This document shows positions 49,340 to 58,055 of a stretch of DNA of 64,000 bases, piece after piece; position 1 is the stretch's first letter, and every line of letters starts with the position of its first letter. The stretch is from positions 30,797-94,796 of the forward strand of contig NZ_JAMOII010000014.1 in assembly GCF_024448985.1 (NCBI RefSeq). The letters are read 5' to 3'. The stretch comes from Stutzerimonas stutzeri. GTDB taxonomy: Bacteria; Pseudomonadota; Gammaproteobacteria; Pseudomonadales; Pseudomonadaceae. The notes under the pieces were generated by a model, which was not told the origin of the DNA, did no database searches, and saw only the letters and a list, made by a program, of their open reading frames with translations. The translations under genes and the position numbers were made by a program.

Positions 49340-49645
49340 ATGAACATCGAACAGATCACTCAACGCCTGCACGCCATCCGCGATCGCAACGACTGGCAAC
49401 GCTTTCACAGCCCGAAGAATCTGGCCATGGCCGCCAGCGTAGAAATGTCCGAGCTGGTGGAAATCTTCCAGTGGCTGACCGAGGACGAGTCGCGCCAGCT
49501 GCCCGCCGACAAGCTGGAACACGCCGGCCAGGAAGTCGGCGACATCCTCATGTACCTGCTGCTGATGTGCAGCGAGCTGGGCATCGACATGGAGCAAGCG
49601 CTGCTGGCCAAGCTGGCGGATAACGAGCGGCGGTTCGCCCAATGA
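49340..49645 (+). CDS. MazG-like nucleotide pyrophosphohydrolase
   Basis: 101 residues, all-alpha NTP pyrophosphatase fold with the metal-binding ExxE and ExxD motifs (VEMSELVEIFQW and AGQEVGDILMYLLLM). Small members of this superfamily clean modified or dCTP-like nucleotides; the substrate is unknown. The stop overlaps the next gene start by 4 bp. Confidence 0.88.
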   Translation: MNIEQITQRLHAIRDRNDWQRFHSPKNLAMAASVEMSELVEIFQWLTEDESRQLPADKLEHAGQEVGDILMYLLLMCSELGIDMEQALLAKLADNERRFAQ

Positions 49646-50391
49646 GCGACCGCCATTTCGACGAGCTGGCGACGCGCTTCGCCGAGAAGATTTACGGTGG
49701 CGCCAAGGGCGCGATCCGCCTCGCGGTGCTGCAGGCGGACCTCGCCGAAGTGCTGCCGCAACGCCCGCTTCGCGTGCTCGATATCGGGGCGGGGCTTGGC
49801 CACATGAGCCTCTGGTTGGCGCAGCAGGGCCATCAGGTCACCCTCGCGGAGCCGGCCGAGCCGATGCTCGAAGGGGCCCGAAAGCAGTTCGCCGAAGCTG
49901 GCCAGAGCGCCACCTTTATTCAGGCGCCCTGGCAGGACGTAGAAAGCCATGTCGAAGGCCGTTTCGATCTGGTCATCTGCCACGCGGTGCTGGAATGGCT
50001 GGCCGAACCGGGGGCGATCCTGCCGGTACTGCATCGCCTGGCCGCCGCCGATGGCTGGCTGTCGCTGGCGTTCTACAACCGCGACGCGCTGATCTACCGC
50101 AACCTGCTCAAGGGCCATTTCAAGAAGCTGCGCAGCCAGAGCTTTGCCGGCGAGCGCCAGAGCCTGACGCCGCAGCAGCCGCTCGATCCACGTGAGCTGG
50201 CCGCGCAACTCGCACCGCACTGGCGGGTCGAATCAACCAGTGGCGTGCGTGTATTTCATGATTACATGCCCGCCGATTTCCAGGCCCGCACCGAGCCTGC
50301 CGACTTGATCGAGATGGAATTGGCGTATCGCCGCCATCCCGCCTTCGCCGGCCTCGGGCGCTACCTGCACTGGTTGTGTCGGCCCCGCTGA
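49642..50391 (+). CDS. cmoM: tRNA 5-carboxymethoxyuridine methyltransferase CmoM
   Basis: 249-residue SAM methyltransferase, recognised from the CmoM (SmtA)-type start SDRHFDELATRFAEKIYGGAKG, the SAM motif VLDIGAGLGHMSLWLA and YNRDALIYRNLLKGHF. It methylates the wobble cmo5U of certain tRNAs to the methyl ester. Translationally coupled to the MazG-like gene. Confidence 0.9.
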   Translation: MSDRHFDELATRFAEKIYGGAKGAIRLAVLQADLAEVLPQRPLRVLDIGAGLGHMSLWLAQQGHQVTLAEPAEPMLEGARKQFAEAGQSATFIQAPWQDVESHVEGRFDLVICHAVLEWLAEPGAILPVLHRLAAADGWLSLAFYNRDALIYRNLLKGHFKKLRSQSFAGERQSLTPQQPLDPRELAAQLAPHWRVESTSGVRVFHDYMPADFQARTEPADLIEMELAYRRHPAFAGLGRYLHWLCRPR

Positions 50392-50411
50392 ATGCCGGCC
50401 GGGAGGTACCG

Positions 50412-51032
50412 ATGTCGATCCGCATTGCTTTGCCACTGCTCTGCCCCCTGCTCGGCCTAAGTCTTGCGGCCTGCCAAAGCAGCAACCCCTACACCAGCGA
50501 ATCCGCTCCGATTCCGCCAGCGCCGCCTGTCGAGCAGATCCAGTCGCCGATCTACCCGGCCGCGCCGCGAGATCTTTCCAGCTACCAGAGTTGGAGCTGG
50601 CGCACTCCGCCAGCCGGCACGGCCTCGCTTGCCGGTGAAGAACTGCAGGAGATGGTCGCCGGCGCGCTTGACCAACGCGGCTTGCGCCCGGCGCCCAATA
50701 ACAGCCAGGGCGATGTGCAGATCAGTGCCAGCGCCCAGATGGAAACGCGGGTGCGCCAAACCTACGATGATTACGGTCCCAGCGTCGGCGTGGGTCGCTA
50801 CGGCGGGGGCTATGGATACGGCAGCGGCTACGGGATCGGTACGAGCGCGCCCATCGTGCGCAATTATGAAGAAGAGGTGGTAACGGTGCGCATCGAGATG
50901 TTCGATGCGAGCTCCGGTCAATCCGTCTGGAGCAACCGGGCCGAAGCCCGTAGCGGCGGTGATCAGAGCGAGCGCAAGGATGCGGCACGCGACGCCGTGA
51001 ACCGCGCGCTTGCCGACTACCCGCCGCGCTGA
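50412..51032 (+). CDS. DUF4136 lipoprotein, copy 1
   Basis: 206-residue lipoprotein: signal with lipobox LSLAAC (Cys21), a proline-rich linker, then DUF4136 (LSSYQSWSWRTPPAG, ALDQRGLRPAPNNSQGDVQI), with a Gly/Tyr-rich insert (SVGVGRYGGGYGYGSGYG). Function unknown. The next gene is a related, shorter lipoprotein. Confidence 0.85.
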   Translation: MSIRIALPLLCPLLGLSLAACQSSNPYTSESAPIPPAPPVEQIQSPIYPAAPRDLSSYQSWSWRTPPAGTASLAGEELQEMVAGALDQRGLRPAPNNSQGDVQISASAQMETRVRQTYDDYGPSVGVGRYGGGYGYGSGYGIGTSAPIVRNYEEEVVTVRIEMFDASSGQSVWSNRAEARSGGDQSERKDAARDAVNRALADYPPR

Positions 51033-51066
51033 ATCCGCGCCGGTCCCTATTGCAAGGAGAACCGAG

Positions 51067-51627
51067 ATGATCCGTTCGTTACTGATGCTTCCCCTACTCC
51101 TGCTGCTGGCCGCCTGCCAGAGCACGCAGGTGCAACGCGACTTCGACCCGCAGCGCGATTTTTCCGCCTACCGGACCTGGGACTGGCAGGAGCCGGCATT
51201 GCAGTACCGCCCGGACGACCCACGCATCAAGAGTGATCTCACCGAACAGCGCATTCGCAGCGCGGTCAGCGAGCAACTCGACCAACGCGGCCTGCGCCGG
51301 GCCCAGGCTAACAACCCGGCGGACGTGCTGATCCAGGCCTGGTTCATCGTCGACGAGCGCTCCCAGCAGTACACTTCCGCGTCGATGGGCGCCTGGGGTA
51401 GCCCCTGGCACGGCTTTTGGGGCGGGCCGATGTACACCGATACACGTACCATTCACTACCAAGTCGGCACACTGCAAATCGATTTCTACGATGCCGATGA
51501 CGGTAAGCTGATCTGGCGCGGCAGTGCCGAGCAGGTTCTGCGCGACAATCCCGGTAGCCCGCAGGAGCGCGCCGGAATGTTTCGCGAGACGGTCGCAAAA
51601 GTGCTGTCACAATACCCGCCGCATTGA
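51067..51627 (+). CDS. DUF4136 lipoprotein, copy 2
   Basis: 186-residue paralogue of the previous gene, lipobox LLAAC (Cys17), followed directly by DUF4136 (FDPQRDFSAYRTWDWQEPAL, LDQRGLRRAQANNPADVLI). Starts after AAGGAGAACCGAG. A MITE-like element begins 7 bp after its stop. Confidence 0.86.
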   Translation: MIRSLLMLPLLLLLAACQSTQVQRDFDPQRDFSAYRTWDWQEPALQYRPDDPRIKSDLTEQRIRSAVSEQLDQRGLRRAQANNPADVLIQAWFIVDERSQQYTSASMGAWGSPWHGFWGGPMYTDTRTIHYQVGTLQIDFYDADDGKLIWRGSAEQVLRDNPGSPQERAGMFRETVAKVLSQYPPH

Positions 51628-51634
51628 TTCCCCT

Positions 51635-51841
51635 AGGGTCTGTTGCCGTTTCGTCGCGGCCGCGACGGAGCCGGTTTTAGTGCGAGACAAGGCACGAGTC
51701 GCGCAGTTTGGTTGTTCCAAATAAGCGACGAGAAACGCCGCATCGCGCTAAAACCGGCCCGTCCCTTCGGGTGGGGCCGCCTAGGTGGGGCCGCCTAGGT
51801 TGCGCAGCAACGCGGTTCGCAGCGAAACGGCAACAGACCCT
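51635..51841. mobile_element. MITE-like element, family AGGGTCTGTT, copy C
   Basis: 207 bp with 19-bp perfect terminal inverted repeats AGGGTCTGTTGCCGTTTCG, and inner arms CCGGTTTTAGTGCG and CGCGCTAAAACCGG. Contains a 14-bp direct duplication, GTGGGGCCGCCTAG twice at about 51771-51798. Encodes no protein and no transposase. Confidence 0.85.
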
Positions 51842-51904
51842 TGTCCACAGCCCCGTCGATCCCGGCGGGGTGAACTCGTTTTGTCTAATTATGGAGAGGT
51901 TCGA

Positions 51905-52354
51905 ATGCCGGTCGTTGCCTGGTGGCTTTTGGTTTTGCCGTTTATCGCGGGGGCGTTCTTACCGCTGCAGGCTGGCATCAACGGGCAGGTCGCCAAACAC
52001 CTGAGCAGCGTCATGGGGGCGGCGTTGCTGTCCTTTGCAATCGGCACCGTAGCGCTGATCTGCGTCGTTTTGATCCAGCGAGACGTGCCTTCGCTTCAAG
52101 CGTTGAAAGGCCTGAACTGGTGGCATTGGACCACCGGTTTGATGGGCTGCGTCTTGATCGCCACGGCGGCTTTCGCCGGCCCGCGCATCGGCGCGCTGCT
52201 GCTCATGGCGCTGATACTGGCCGGGCAGCTGAGCATGGCGCTGCTGCTCGATCACTTCGGTTGGGCGGGATTCCGGCAATCCTCGATCAGCATCGGGAAG
52301 CTTGCCGGCCTGCTGTTGATCGTCGCTGGCGTCTGGATGATCCGCCGCGGCTGA
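51905..52354 (+). CDS. YdcZ/DUF606 family DMT transporter
   Basis: 149-residue membrane protein with five hydrophobic segments, recognised as the short DMT/YdcZ type (FLPLQAGINGQVAKHLSS at the start). Such half-size proteins work as dimers; substrates are unknown. GGAGAGGT upstream gives a good start. Confidence 0.85.
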   Translation: MPVVAWWLLVLPFIAGAFLPLQAGINGQVAKHLSSVMGAALLSFAIGTVALICVVLIQRDVPSLQALKGLNWWHWTTGLMGCVLIATAAFAGPRIGALLLMALILAGQLSMALLLDHFGWAGFRQSSISIGKLAGLLLIVAGVWMIRRG

Positions 52355-52372
52355 GCGCGGCGAACGAGCGCT

Positions 52373-53314
52373 CTACTTGCGCTCGAATGCGTAGAACAGG
52401 TTCGGCTCGCTGACGAGGTACAGGTCCCCGCGATCGTCGAACGTCATGCCCTCGGCCTGCGGCACGCTCTTGTTCAGACCGGCGAAACCGCTCCATAGCG
52501 AACGAAAGCTGACCAGTTCGCCTTCCCTGTCGAGCTCGAGCATCATCTTCGCCTCTTCGCTGAGCAACACGAGATGGCCGGTGCGTTCGTCGAAGTGGAC
52601 CGACGCCAGATCGCTGGCCATTTCCTTGTCTTCGATCCAGCTCTCGCGGTCGATGATCTTGAGATTCAATTGTCCGTTGAGGCTCGCTTTGATGCCCTGA
52701 ATTTCATAAAGCTTGCGCGGCGAGTGCTCCTTGACCACGAACAATCGATCCCCCCCGCGATCATAGCCAAGCCCTTCGAAACCGGAATTGTCTTCGCCAC
52801 CGCCCGCCAGCCCCAGCGAGATGGACGCATAGTCTTCGCGCTGCAGCGCACCGGAATCGTCAGGAACCGGAAGGATCACCAGCGACTGACTTCGCTCCTC
52901 AGCCACCACCAGCAGGTTGTCACCCAGGTAGGTCACAGCCTCGACATCTTTGAAGCCCTTCAATGGGTAGCGTGCGAGGAAATTGCCGTTGAGATCCAGC
53001 GCGAGCAGCTCTTCGGGATTGTTTACCACCGCCCACAGGTGGTTGCGCTTCTCATCGAAGGTCAGCCCGGAGAGGTTGTTGGAGACCGAGGCCACCGGTA
53101 GTGCATCGACACGCACCTTGTATTCGGGTAACCACAGACTACGTGGCTCCCAACTATTCTCGTGCCAGGCCGACTTCAACCCGTAGTACAGCCGCTCATC
53201 CAAATGGAAGGTCGTGGCAGCGTAAAGCAAACCAGCGGCCAGCAGACCCAGCGCCCAGACCCGAGGGCGCGTGCCCGGCAGCCACTGCGGTCGTGCATTG
53301 GTAACAATCGGCAT
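52373..53314 (-). CDS. SdiA-regulated domain beta-propeller protein
   Basis: 313 residues with an N-terminal membrane anchor (about 18-35) and a six-bladed propeller of the SdiA-regulated (YjiK-like) family (NNLSGLTFDEKRNHLWAVVN, DVEAVTYLGDNLLVVAEER, AEGMTFDDRGDLYLVSEPN). Usually periplasmic; function unknown. Divergent from the small membrane protein at 53523. Confidence 0.85.
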   Translation of the reverse strand: MPIVTNARPQWLPGTRPRVWALGLLAAGLLYAATTFHLDERLYYGLKSAWHENSWEPRSLWLPEYKVRVDALPVASVSNNLSGLTFDEKRNHLWAVVNNPEELLALDLNGNFLARYPLKGFKDVEAVTYLGDNLLVVAEERSQSLVILPVPDDSGALQREDYASISLGLAGGGEDNSGFEGLGYDRGGDRLFVVKEHSPRKLYEIQGIKASLNGQLNLKIIDRESWIEDKEMASDLASVHFDERTGHLVLLSEEAKMMLELDREGELVSFRSLWSGFAGLNKSVPQAEGMTFDDRGDLYLVSEPNLFYAFERK

Positions 53315-53522
53315 GTGTTTTTCTCGTCGGAGCGACAGCGAACAGTCTGCTCGGGAAGGGTTGCAGGTGTGTGACACGCGCAATGGAAGGCGGATCAACC
53401 CGCTACTGACCCGTCATCAAGCGGTGGGTTCAATCCGCTGGGAACTGCCAAGCGGATTGACAGCCCAATGCCCCATGGAACGGTTGCGCTTGCAGCCGAA
53501 GATCGTATGGCAGGAGAGCAGC

Positions 53523-53816
53523 ATGCAGGTGGAAAGCTTTTTCGAATGGTTGGGACAGGCACTCGGCACGGTGATTCGCTACATCGTCGATGCACTCAGC
53601 GGCATCTTCTACCTGTTCGCCGAGGCTGGAGCCAACTTCCTCGAGGGGCTGTCGAGAACGCTGGGCATGGACCGCTCGATAATAAGCCTGATTGCGCTGG
53701 CCATCGGCCTGTTGCTACTCGTTGGGGCATTCCGAGCCTTCTTCCGACGCTCGTTCATCGCCGGTGTGATTTACCTGTTTCTGGGCCTCTGGCTGTTGAG
53801 CTGGCTAATTCATTGA
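53523..53816 (+). CDS. Small membrane protein of unknown function
   Basis: 97 residues with an amphipathic N-terminal half (MQVESFFEWLGQALGTVIRY) and two to three C-terminal hydrophobic segments. AGGAG precedes the ATG at suitable spacing. No family recognised. A tandem-repeat array begins 10 bp after the stop. Confidence 0.75.
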   Translation: MQVESFFEWLGQALGTVIRYIVDALSGIFYLFAEAGANFLEGLSRTLGMDRSIISLIALAIGLLLLVGAFRAFFRRSFIAGVIYLFLGLWLLSWLIH

Positions 53817-53825
53817 TGAAGTAGA

Positions 53826-53930
53826 AAGCTGGAAGCTGGAAGCTGGAAGCTGGAAGCTGGAAGCTGGAAGCTGGAAGCTGGAAGACAATAAAGCACCAGG
53901 AGGTTGCTTCATCGTCAAGCTTCTAGCGTA
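53826..53930. repeat. Tandem 7-bp repeat (GGAAGCT)n, longest copy
   Basis: 53826-53885 is about eight uninterrupted units of GGAAGCT, followed near 53916-53929 by a degenerate inverted copy (GTCAAGCTTCTAGCG). Intergenic, between a small membrane protein and the MATE pump. Confidence 0.85.
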
Positions 53931-54021
53931 CCTTTCAACCCTTCATCTTTTTGCCGGCAGTCCGCTCGCTGGCCGCCTTCGTCGTGCCGACGTATCATTT
54001 CGGGCTGTTCTGGAGCCCTTC

Positions 54022-55413
54022 ATGTTGTTGACTGCCTGGCAGCACGCGCCCACCCATAAACGGGTATGGGCGCTGGCTGCACCGATGATTCTGTCCAATA
54101 TCTCCGTGCCACTGGTGGCACTGGTCGACAGCGCCGTGATCGGCCATCTGCCGCACGCGCATCAGCTTGCTTCGGTGGCGGTGGGCGGCAGTCTGTACAC
54201 CCTGCTGGTGTGGGTAATGGGCTTTCTGCGCATGGGCACCACCGGCTTCGCCGCGCAGGCCGCCGGGCGCGAAGACGGCGGGTCGCTGCGCCAGATCCTA
54301 CTGCAGGGCTTGTTGCTGGCGCTGGGCTTCGCGCTGCTATTGAGCATGGTTGCCTTGCCGCTCAAAGGCTTCGCCTTGCAGCTGATGCAACCCTCGGCCG
54401 AGCTCGACGCGCTCACCCAGCATTATTTCTACACCCGCCTGTTCGGCTTGCCCGCCGCACTGGCGAGCCTGGCGCTGATCGGCTGGTTCCTCGGCACGCA
54501 GAATGCCCGTGCGCCCTTGGCGATCCTGCTGACCACCAACCTCGTCAACGTCGCGCTGGACCTCTGGTTCGTCCTCGGCCTTGACTGGGGCGTGGCCGGC
54601 GCGGCACGCGCCTCGGTGATCGCCGAATGGTGCGGTGTGCTGGTCGGCCTGGCGCTGACGCGCGGCGCCTTGCTGCGCCATCCGGGACAGCTGGACGGCC
54701 GCATCCTGCGCCGTTGGGCCAGCTGGCGACCGCTGATGTCCGTCAATCGAGATATCTTTGTGCGCTCGTTGGCGCTTCAGCTCGTATTCTTTCTGGTCAC
54801 CGTGCAAGGGACGCGGCTGGGCGACGCCACCGTGGCGGCCAATGCGCTGTTGCTCAACGGCCTGATGCTCACCGCCCATGCGCTCGATGGTCTGGCCCAT
54901 GCGGTCGAAGCGCTCAGCGGCCACGCCATCGGCGCGCAGGACCGTACCGAGCTGCGCCGTATCCTGACCGTGGCCGGAGGCTGGTCGCTGCTCGCCAGTC
55001 TTGCCTTCGGGCTGTTCTTCCTGCTCGGCGGCGAACTGTTCATCAGCTTTCAGACCGACATCCCGGCCGTCCGCGAAACGGCGCTCGCCTACCTGCCCTA
55101 TCTCGCCGCGCTGCCGCTGGTGGCCGTCTGGAGCTATCTGCTGGATGGCCTGTTCATTGGCGCCACCCGCGCGCGGGAAATGCGCAACGCGATGCTGTTC
55201 GCCGTGGCGATTTCGTTACCATTGGGCTTGCTGTTGCGCGAGATGGGCAATCATGGATTGTGGTTGGCCTTCCTCACCTTCATGCTGGTGCGCGGCATTT
55301 GCCTGGGCAGCATCGCCCGGCGTCTGCAACGCCAGCAACAATGGTTCACCTCGGTCCACACGGCGCCCGCCGTAACCGACACCCCCACAGCAAACACAAC
55401 CAAAGGACGCTGA
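54022..55413 (+). CDS. dinF: MATE family efflux transporter (DinF type)
   Basis: 463 residues, 12 hydrophobic segments in two six-helix halves; the opening WALAAPMILSNISVPLVALVDSAVIGHL is the DinF-type start. DinF-like MATE proteins export drugs or bile salts with Na+ or H+. No LexA box was seen upstream, so damage control of the E. coli kind is not supported here. Confidence 0.88.
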   Translation: MLLTAWQHAPTHKRVWALAAPMILSNISVPLVALVDSAVIGHLPHAHQLASVAVGGSLYTLLVWVMGFLRMGTTGFAAQAAGREDGGSLRQILLQGLLLALGFALLLSMVALPLKGFALQLMQPSAELDALTQHYFYTRLFGLPAALASLALIGWFLGTQNARAPLAILLTTNLVNVALDLWFVLGLDWGVAGAARASVIAEWCGVLVGLALTRGALLRHPGQLDGRILRRWASWRPLMSVNRDIFVRSLALQLVFFLVTVQGTRLGDATVAANALLLNGLMLTAHALDGLAHAVEALSGHAIGAQDRTELRRILTVAGGWSLLASLAFGLFFLLGGELFISFQTDIPAVRETALAYLPYLAALPLVAVWSYLLDGLFIGATRAREMRNAMLFAVAISLPLGLLLREMGNHGLWLAFLTFMLVRGICLGSIARRLQRQQQWFTSVHTAPAVTDTPTANTTKGR

Positions 55414-55415
55414 AA

Positions 55416-55874
55416 ATGGCCTATGCCGTCGCCGCTTATCTGCACTTCGTGGCGATTTTCCTGCTGTTTGCCCTGCTGGTGCTGGAACACCAGCTCTTTC
55501 GCCTGCCGCTAAACTTCAAGCGCGCGCGCAGCCTGTTCCGCGTCGACCTTGCCTTCGGCATCGTTGCAGGCCTTGTGCTGGTCACCGGCGTCGCGCGTGC
55601 CATGCATTACGGCAAGGGCCTGGATTACTACCTCAACAACAGCTTCTTTCACGCCAAGGTCGGGTTGTTCGTGGTGGTCGCGCTGTTGTCGATCTATCCC
55701 ACCGTGACTTTTCTCAAGTGGCGCCCCGCACTGAAGGCTGGACAGATCCCAGCGATCAGCCCAACCAAAGCGCGTTGGGTCAAGCTGGTCATCCGCATCG
55801 AATTGCTCGCGCTGTTACTCATCCCGCTGCTGGCGGCGCTGATGGCCCGGGGGATCGGGGTGAAACCGATCTGA
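55416..55874 (+). CDS. DUF2214 family membrane protein
   Basis: 152 residues with four hydrophobic segments; YLHFVAIFLLFALLVLEHQLF and the conserved KVGLFVVVALLSIYPTVTFLKW are typical of DUF2214. Histidines in TM1 and after TM2 are conserved in the family, whose function is unknown. Begins 3 bp after dinF. Confidence 0.85.
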   Translation: MAYAVAAYLHFVAIFLLFALLVLEHQLFRLPLNFKRARSLFRVDLAFGIVAGLVLVTGVARAMHYGKGLDYYLNNSFFHAKVGLFVVVALLSIYPTVTFLKWRPALKAGQIPAISPTKARWVKLVIRIELLALLLIPLLAALMARGIGVKPI

Positions 55875-56035
55875 TCCGGCGACGGCCAACTGCTGGATAG
55901 CGCAGCAGAGCAGAATCGGGATAGCGACCAGGCCGGGCAGCACACCGGGCAGCACTCGCTAGAGACAGATGCATGGGCTGGCCCTGCGGTCGCCACTGGC
56001 GTTATGGTCGGCGCCTATCCATCGGGAAAAGAACC

Positions 56036-56866
56036 ATGGCCGCCAAGTCCAGCAGCACCCGTCAACAGACCCACCTCGCGGTACTCATCGATGCCGACAA
56101 CGCACCCGCCGCCATCGTCGAAGGGCTATTCGAGGAGATTGCCAAGTACGGGGTCGCCAGCGTTAAGCGCATTTATGGCGACTGGACCAAACCCAACCTG
56201 GGTAGCTGGAAGAAAGTGCTGCTGGACTATTCGATTCAGCCGATCCAGCAATTCGCTTACACATCGGGCAAGAACGCCACCGACAGCACCCTGATCATCG
56301 ACGCCATGGACCTGCTCTATACGCGACGCTTCGACGGCTTCTGCCTGATTTCCAGCGACAGCGATTTCACTCGCTTGGCCGCCCGCCTGCGCGAGGAGGG
56401 CCTGACCGTCTACGGCTTCGGCGAACAGAAGACGCCCTCGCCTTTCGTCTCCGCCTGCGACAAGTTCATTTACACCGAAATCCTCCGTGCCGACGCACCC
56501 AAGCCCTCCCCGGAGCCGCCGACCATCGGTGACAAATCGACAGCGCAGGCCGCTGCCGTCGAAAAAGCCGAGGACGAAATCAGAACGGCGCAAAAGAGCG
56601 CTCAGGTCAAATCGCAGAAGGTCCCGGTGGAGTTCATTGCCAAAGTGCTCGATGACATTTCCGATGAAGATGACTGGATTCAGCTCGGCATGCTCGGACA
56701 GAACATCAGCAAACTCCGCCCTGCTTTCGACCCGCGCCTGTACGGCTTCAAGAAACTCAGCGACCTGATCAAATCTCAGCCGAAACATTTCGATCTGGAA
56801 ACACGCGGGAGCACCTCAACGGGCGGGAAGGACTTGTACGTGAGGATTCGAAGACTGCTCAAGTAG
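56036..56866 (+). CDS. NYN domain / OST-HTH (LOTUS) protein
   Basis: 276 residues: an N-terminal NYN (PIN-like) RNase domain with acidic motifs (LAVLIDADNAP, DSTLIIDAMDLLY, LISSDSDFTRL), a charged linker (about 170-205) and a C-terminal OST-HTH/LOTUS domain (PVEFIAKVLDDISDEDDWIQL ending around 275), an RNA-binding module. Such proteins are predicted RNases; target RNA is unknown. Confidence 0.9.
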   Translation: MAAKSSSTRQQTHLAVLIDADNAPAAIVEGLFEEIAKYGVASVKRIYGDWTKPNLGSWKKVLLDYSIQPIQQFAYTSGKNATDSTLIIDAMDLLYTRRFDGFCLISSDSDFTRLAARLREEGLTVYGFGEQKTPSPFVSACDKFIYTEILRADAPKPSPEPPTIGDKSTAQAAAVEKAEDEIRTAQKSAQVKSQKVPVEFIAKVLDDISDEDDWIQLGMLGQNISKLRPAFDPRLYGFKKLSDLIKSQPKHFDLETRGSTSTGGKDLYVRIRRLLK

Positions 56867-56986
56867 TGGCGCCGCGCGCCCCGATGCCGGCGAGCCCACC
56901 ACTTTTTGCATGCAAGACACCGAATCAGAACCGAACCCTCGGCCTTCGAGCCCTTCTAAGCAGGCATCGACTCAGAGGAGGTTTCT

Positions 56987-57367
56987 ATGACCAAGCAATT
57001 GCTCGCCGCCTGTGGCCTCGCACTTTGTGCACCCATCGCATTGGCCCAGACACCGAAACCGGAGATCATCGCCCACCTGAACGGCCTGAAAATCGACGTC
57101 AATCCCATGGGGGTACCCACGCAAGCGGAGGGCGTCGAAGGTGAACTACTGGGCGTACGCGCCGTGAAAGTGTTCAACCATACCGGCGAACAGGTGACCT
57201 GCGAGTTCCACGTACCGGACGACGCGCGCTCGGACACCTCGGCGCCACCGGTTTTCACCGTTGCGCCCAACAGCCAGGCCGTGGAACGCGTTCCGGGCGA
57301 ATATTCGTCAGGCGAGCCCTACGCCGAAATCACCTGCCGCTCCGCAGTGCGCAGTTCGACCCAATAA
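56987..57367 (+). CDS. Periplasmic protein of unknown function
   Basis: 126 residues with a signal peptide (MTKQLLAACGLALCAPIALA). Mature part contains IIAHLNGLKIDVNPMGVPTQ and two cysteines (VTCEF and ITCRS) that may pair. Starts after GAGGAGGTTTCT. Similar proteins exist across Pseudomonas as far as I recall; no function known. Confidence 0.75.
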   Translation: MTKQLLAACGLALCAPIALAQTPKPEIIAHLNGLKIDVNPMGVPTQAEGVEGELLGVRAVKVFNHTGEQVTCEFHVPDDARSDTSAPPVFTVAPNSQAVERVPGEYSSGEPYAEITCRSAVRSSTQ

Positions 57368-57626
57368 CGGCGCGCAAACAGTATCCAAGAAGCAACCGCC
57401 ATGGCACCCGACGACAAAACGGAAGCCATTGGCGGCGCGAACCGGTGTTGTCTGCTGGCTTCGACCGCGCGCGAAATCGGGTACGAGTTGGCCTTCGGCC
57501 CAATGGATCGGAGTGAACTAACCGCTAGCGCTACGTTCCCCTTTTATACACAGTCAGAGCGAGCCCGGCGGGCCAACGCATCCGCACCGAGTCAGGCCAG
57601 GGTCGCCCAGCGAAGAGGAGTCCGCC

Positions 57627-58055
57627 GTGACCGCTACCACCCAGCGCACCTACCGAAGCAGGCCAAACCCGTTACACGCGACCTTGCTTGCCGGAACCGT
57701 TCCCCTCTTTCTCGGCGCCCTGCTGAGTGACATCGCCTACTTTCGCAGCTATCAGATTCAGTGGAGCAACTTCGCCTCCTGGCTGATTGCCGGGGGCTTG
57801 GTTTTCTGCGGCCTGGCGCTTCTGTTCGCACTGGTCAATCTGATACGAGCCCATCACAAGAAAGGTCGGCCACTGGTGTACTTCCTGTTACTGCTGGTGA
57901 CCTGGGTGCTGGGCTTCATCAATGCCTTGGAGCATGCCAAGGACGCCTGGGCCGCCATGCCCATTGGCCTGGTTCTCTCTGTGATCGTCACCGTGCTGGC
58001 CTGCATTGCGACCGGGATCGGCCTAACCAACCTGCGCGCCGGAGGTGCACGATGA
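57627..58055 (+). CDS. DUF2231-like membrane protein
   Basis: 142 residues with four hydrophobic segments (LHATLLAGTVPLFLGALLSD at the start), resembling DUF2231 membrane proteins. GTG at 57627 follows GAGGAG at good spacing. Its stop overlaps the start of the sorbosone-dehydrogenase-like gene (ATGA), so the two form a pair. Confidence 0.78.
   Translation: MTATTQRTYRSRPNPLHATLLAGTVPLFLGALLSDIAYFRSYQIQWSNFASWLIAGGLVFCGLALLFALVNLIRAHHKKGRPLVYFLLLLVTWVLGFINALEHAKDAWAAMPIGLVLSVIVTVLACIATGIGLTNLRAGGAR

Noticed and set aside
53826-53885. Short tandem units as a CRISPR or origin iteron array
   Set aside because: Units are only 7 bp with no spacers, no replication or cas gene adjoins, and the same motif recurs elsewhere next to an inverted partner.
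57401-57730. 109-codon plus-strand frame between the periplasmic protein and DUF2231 genes
   Set aside because: It overlaps the DUF2231 gene in another frame, has an Arg-rich non-conserved translation and no good ribosome binding site.
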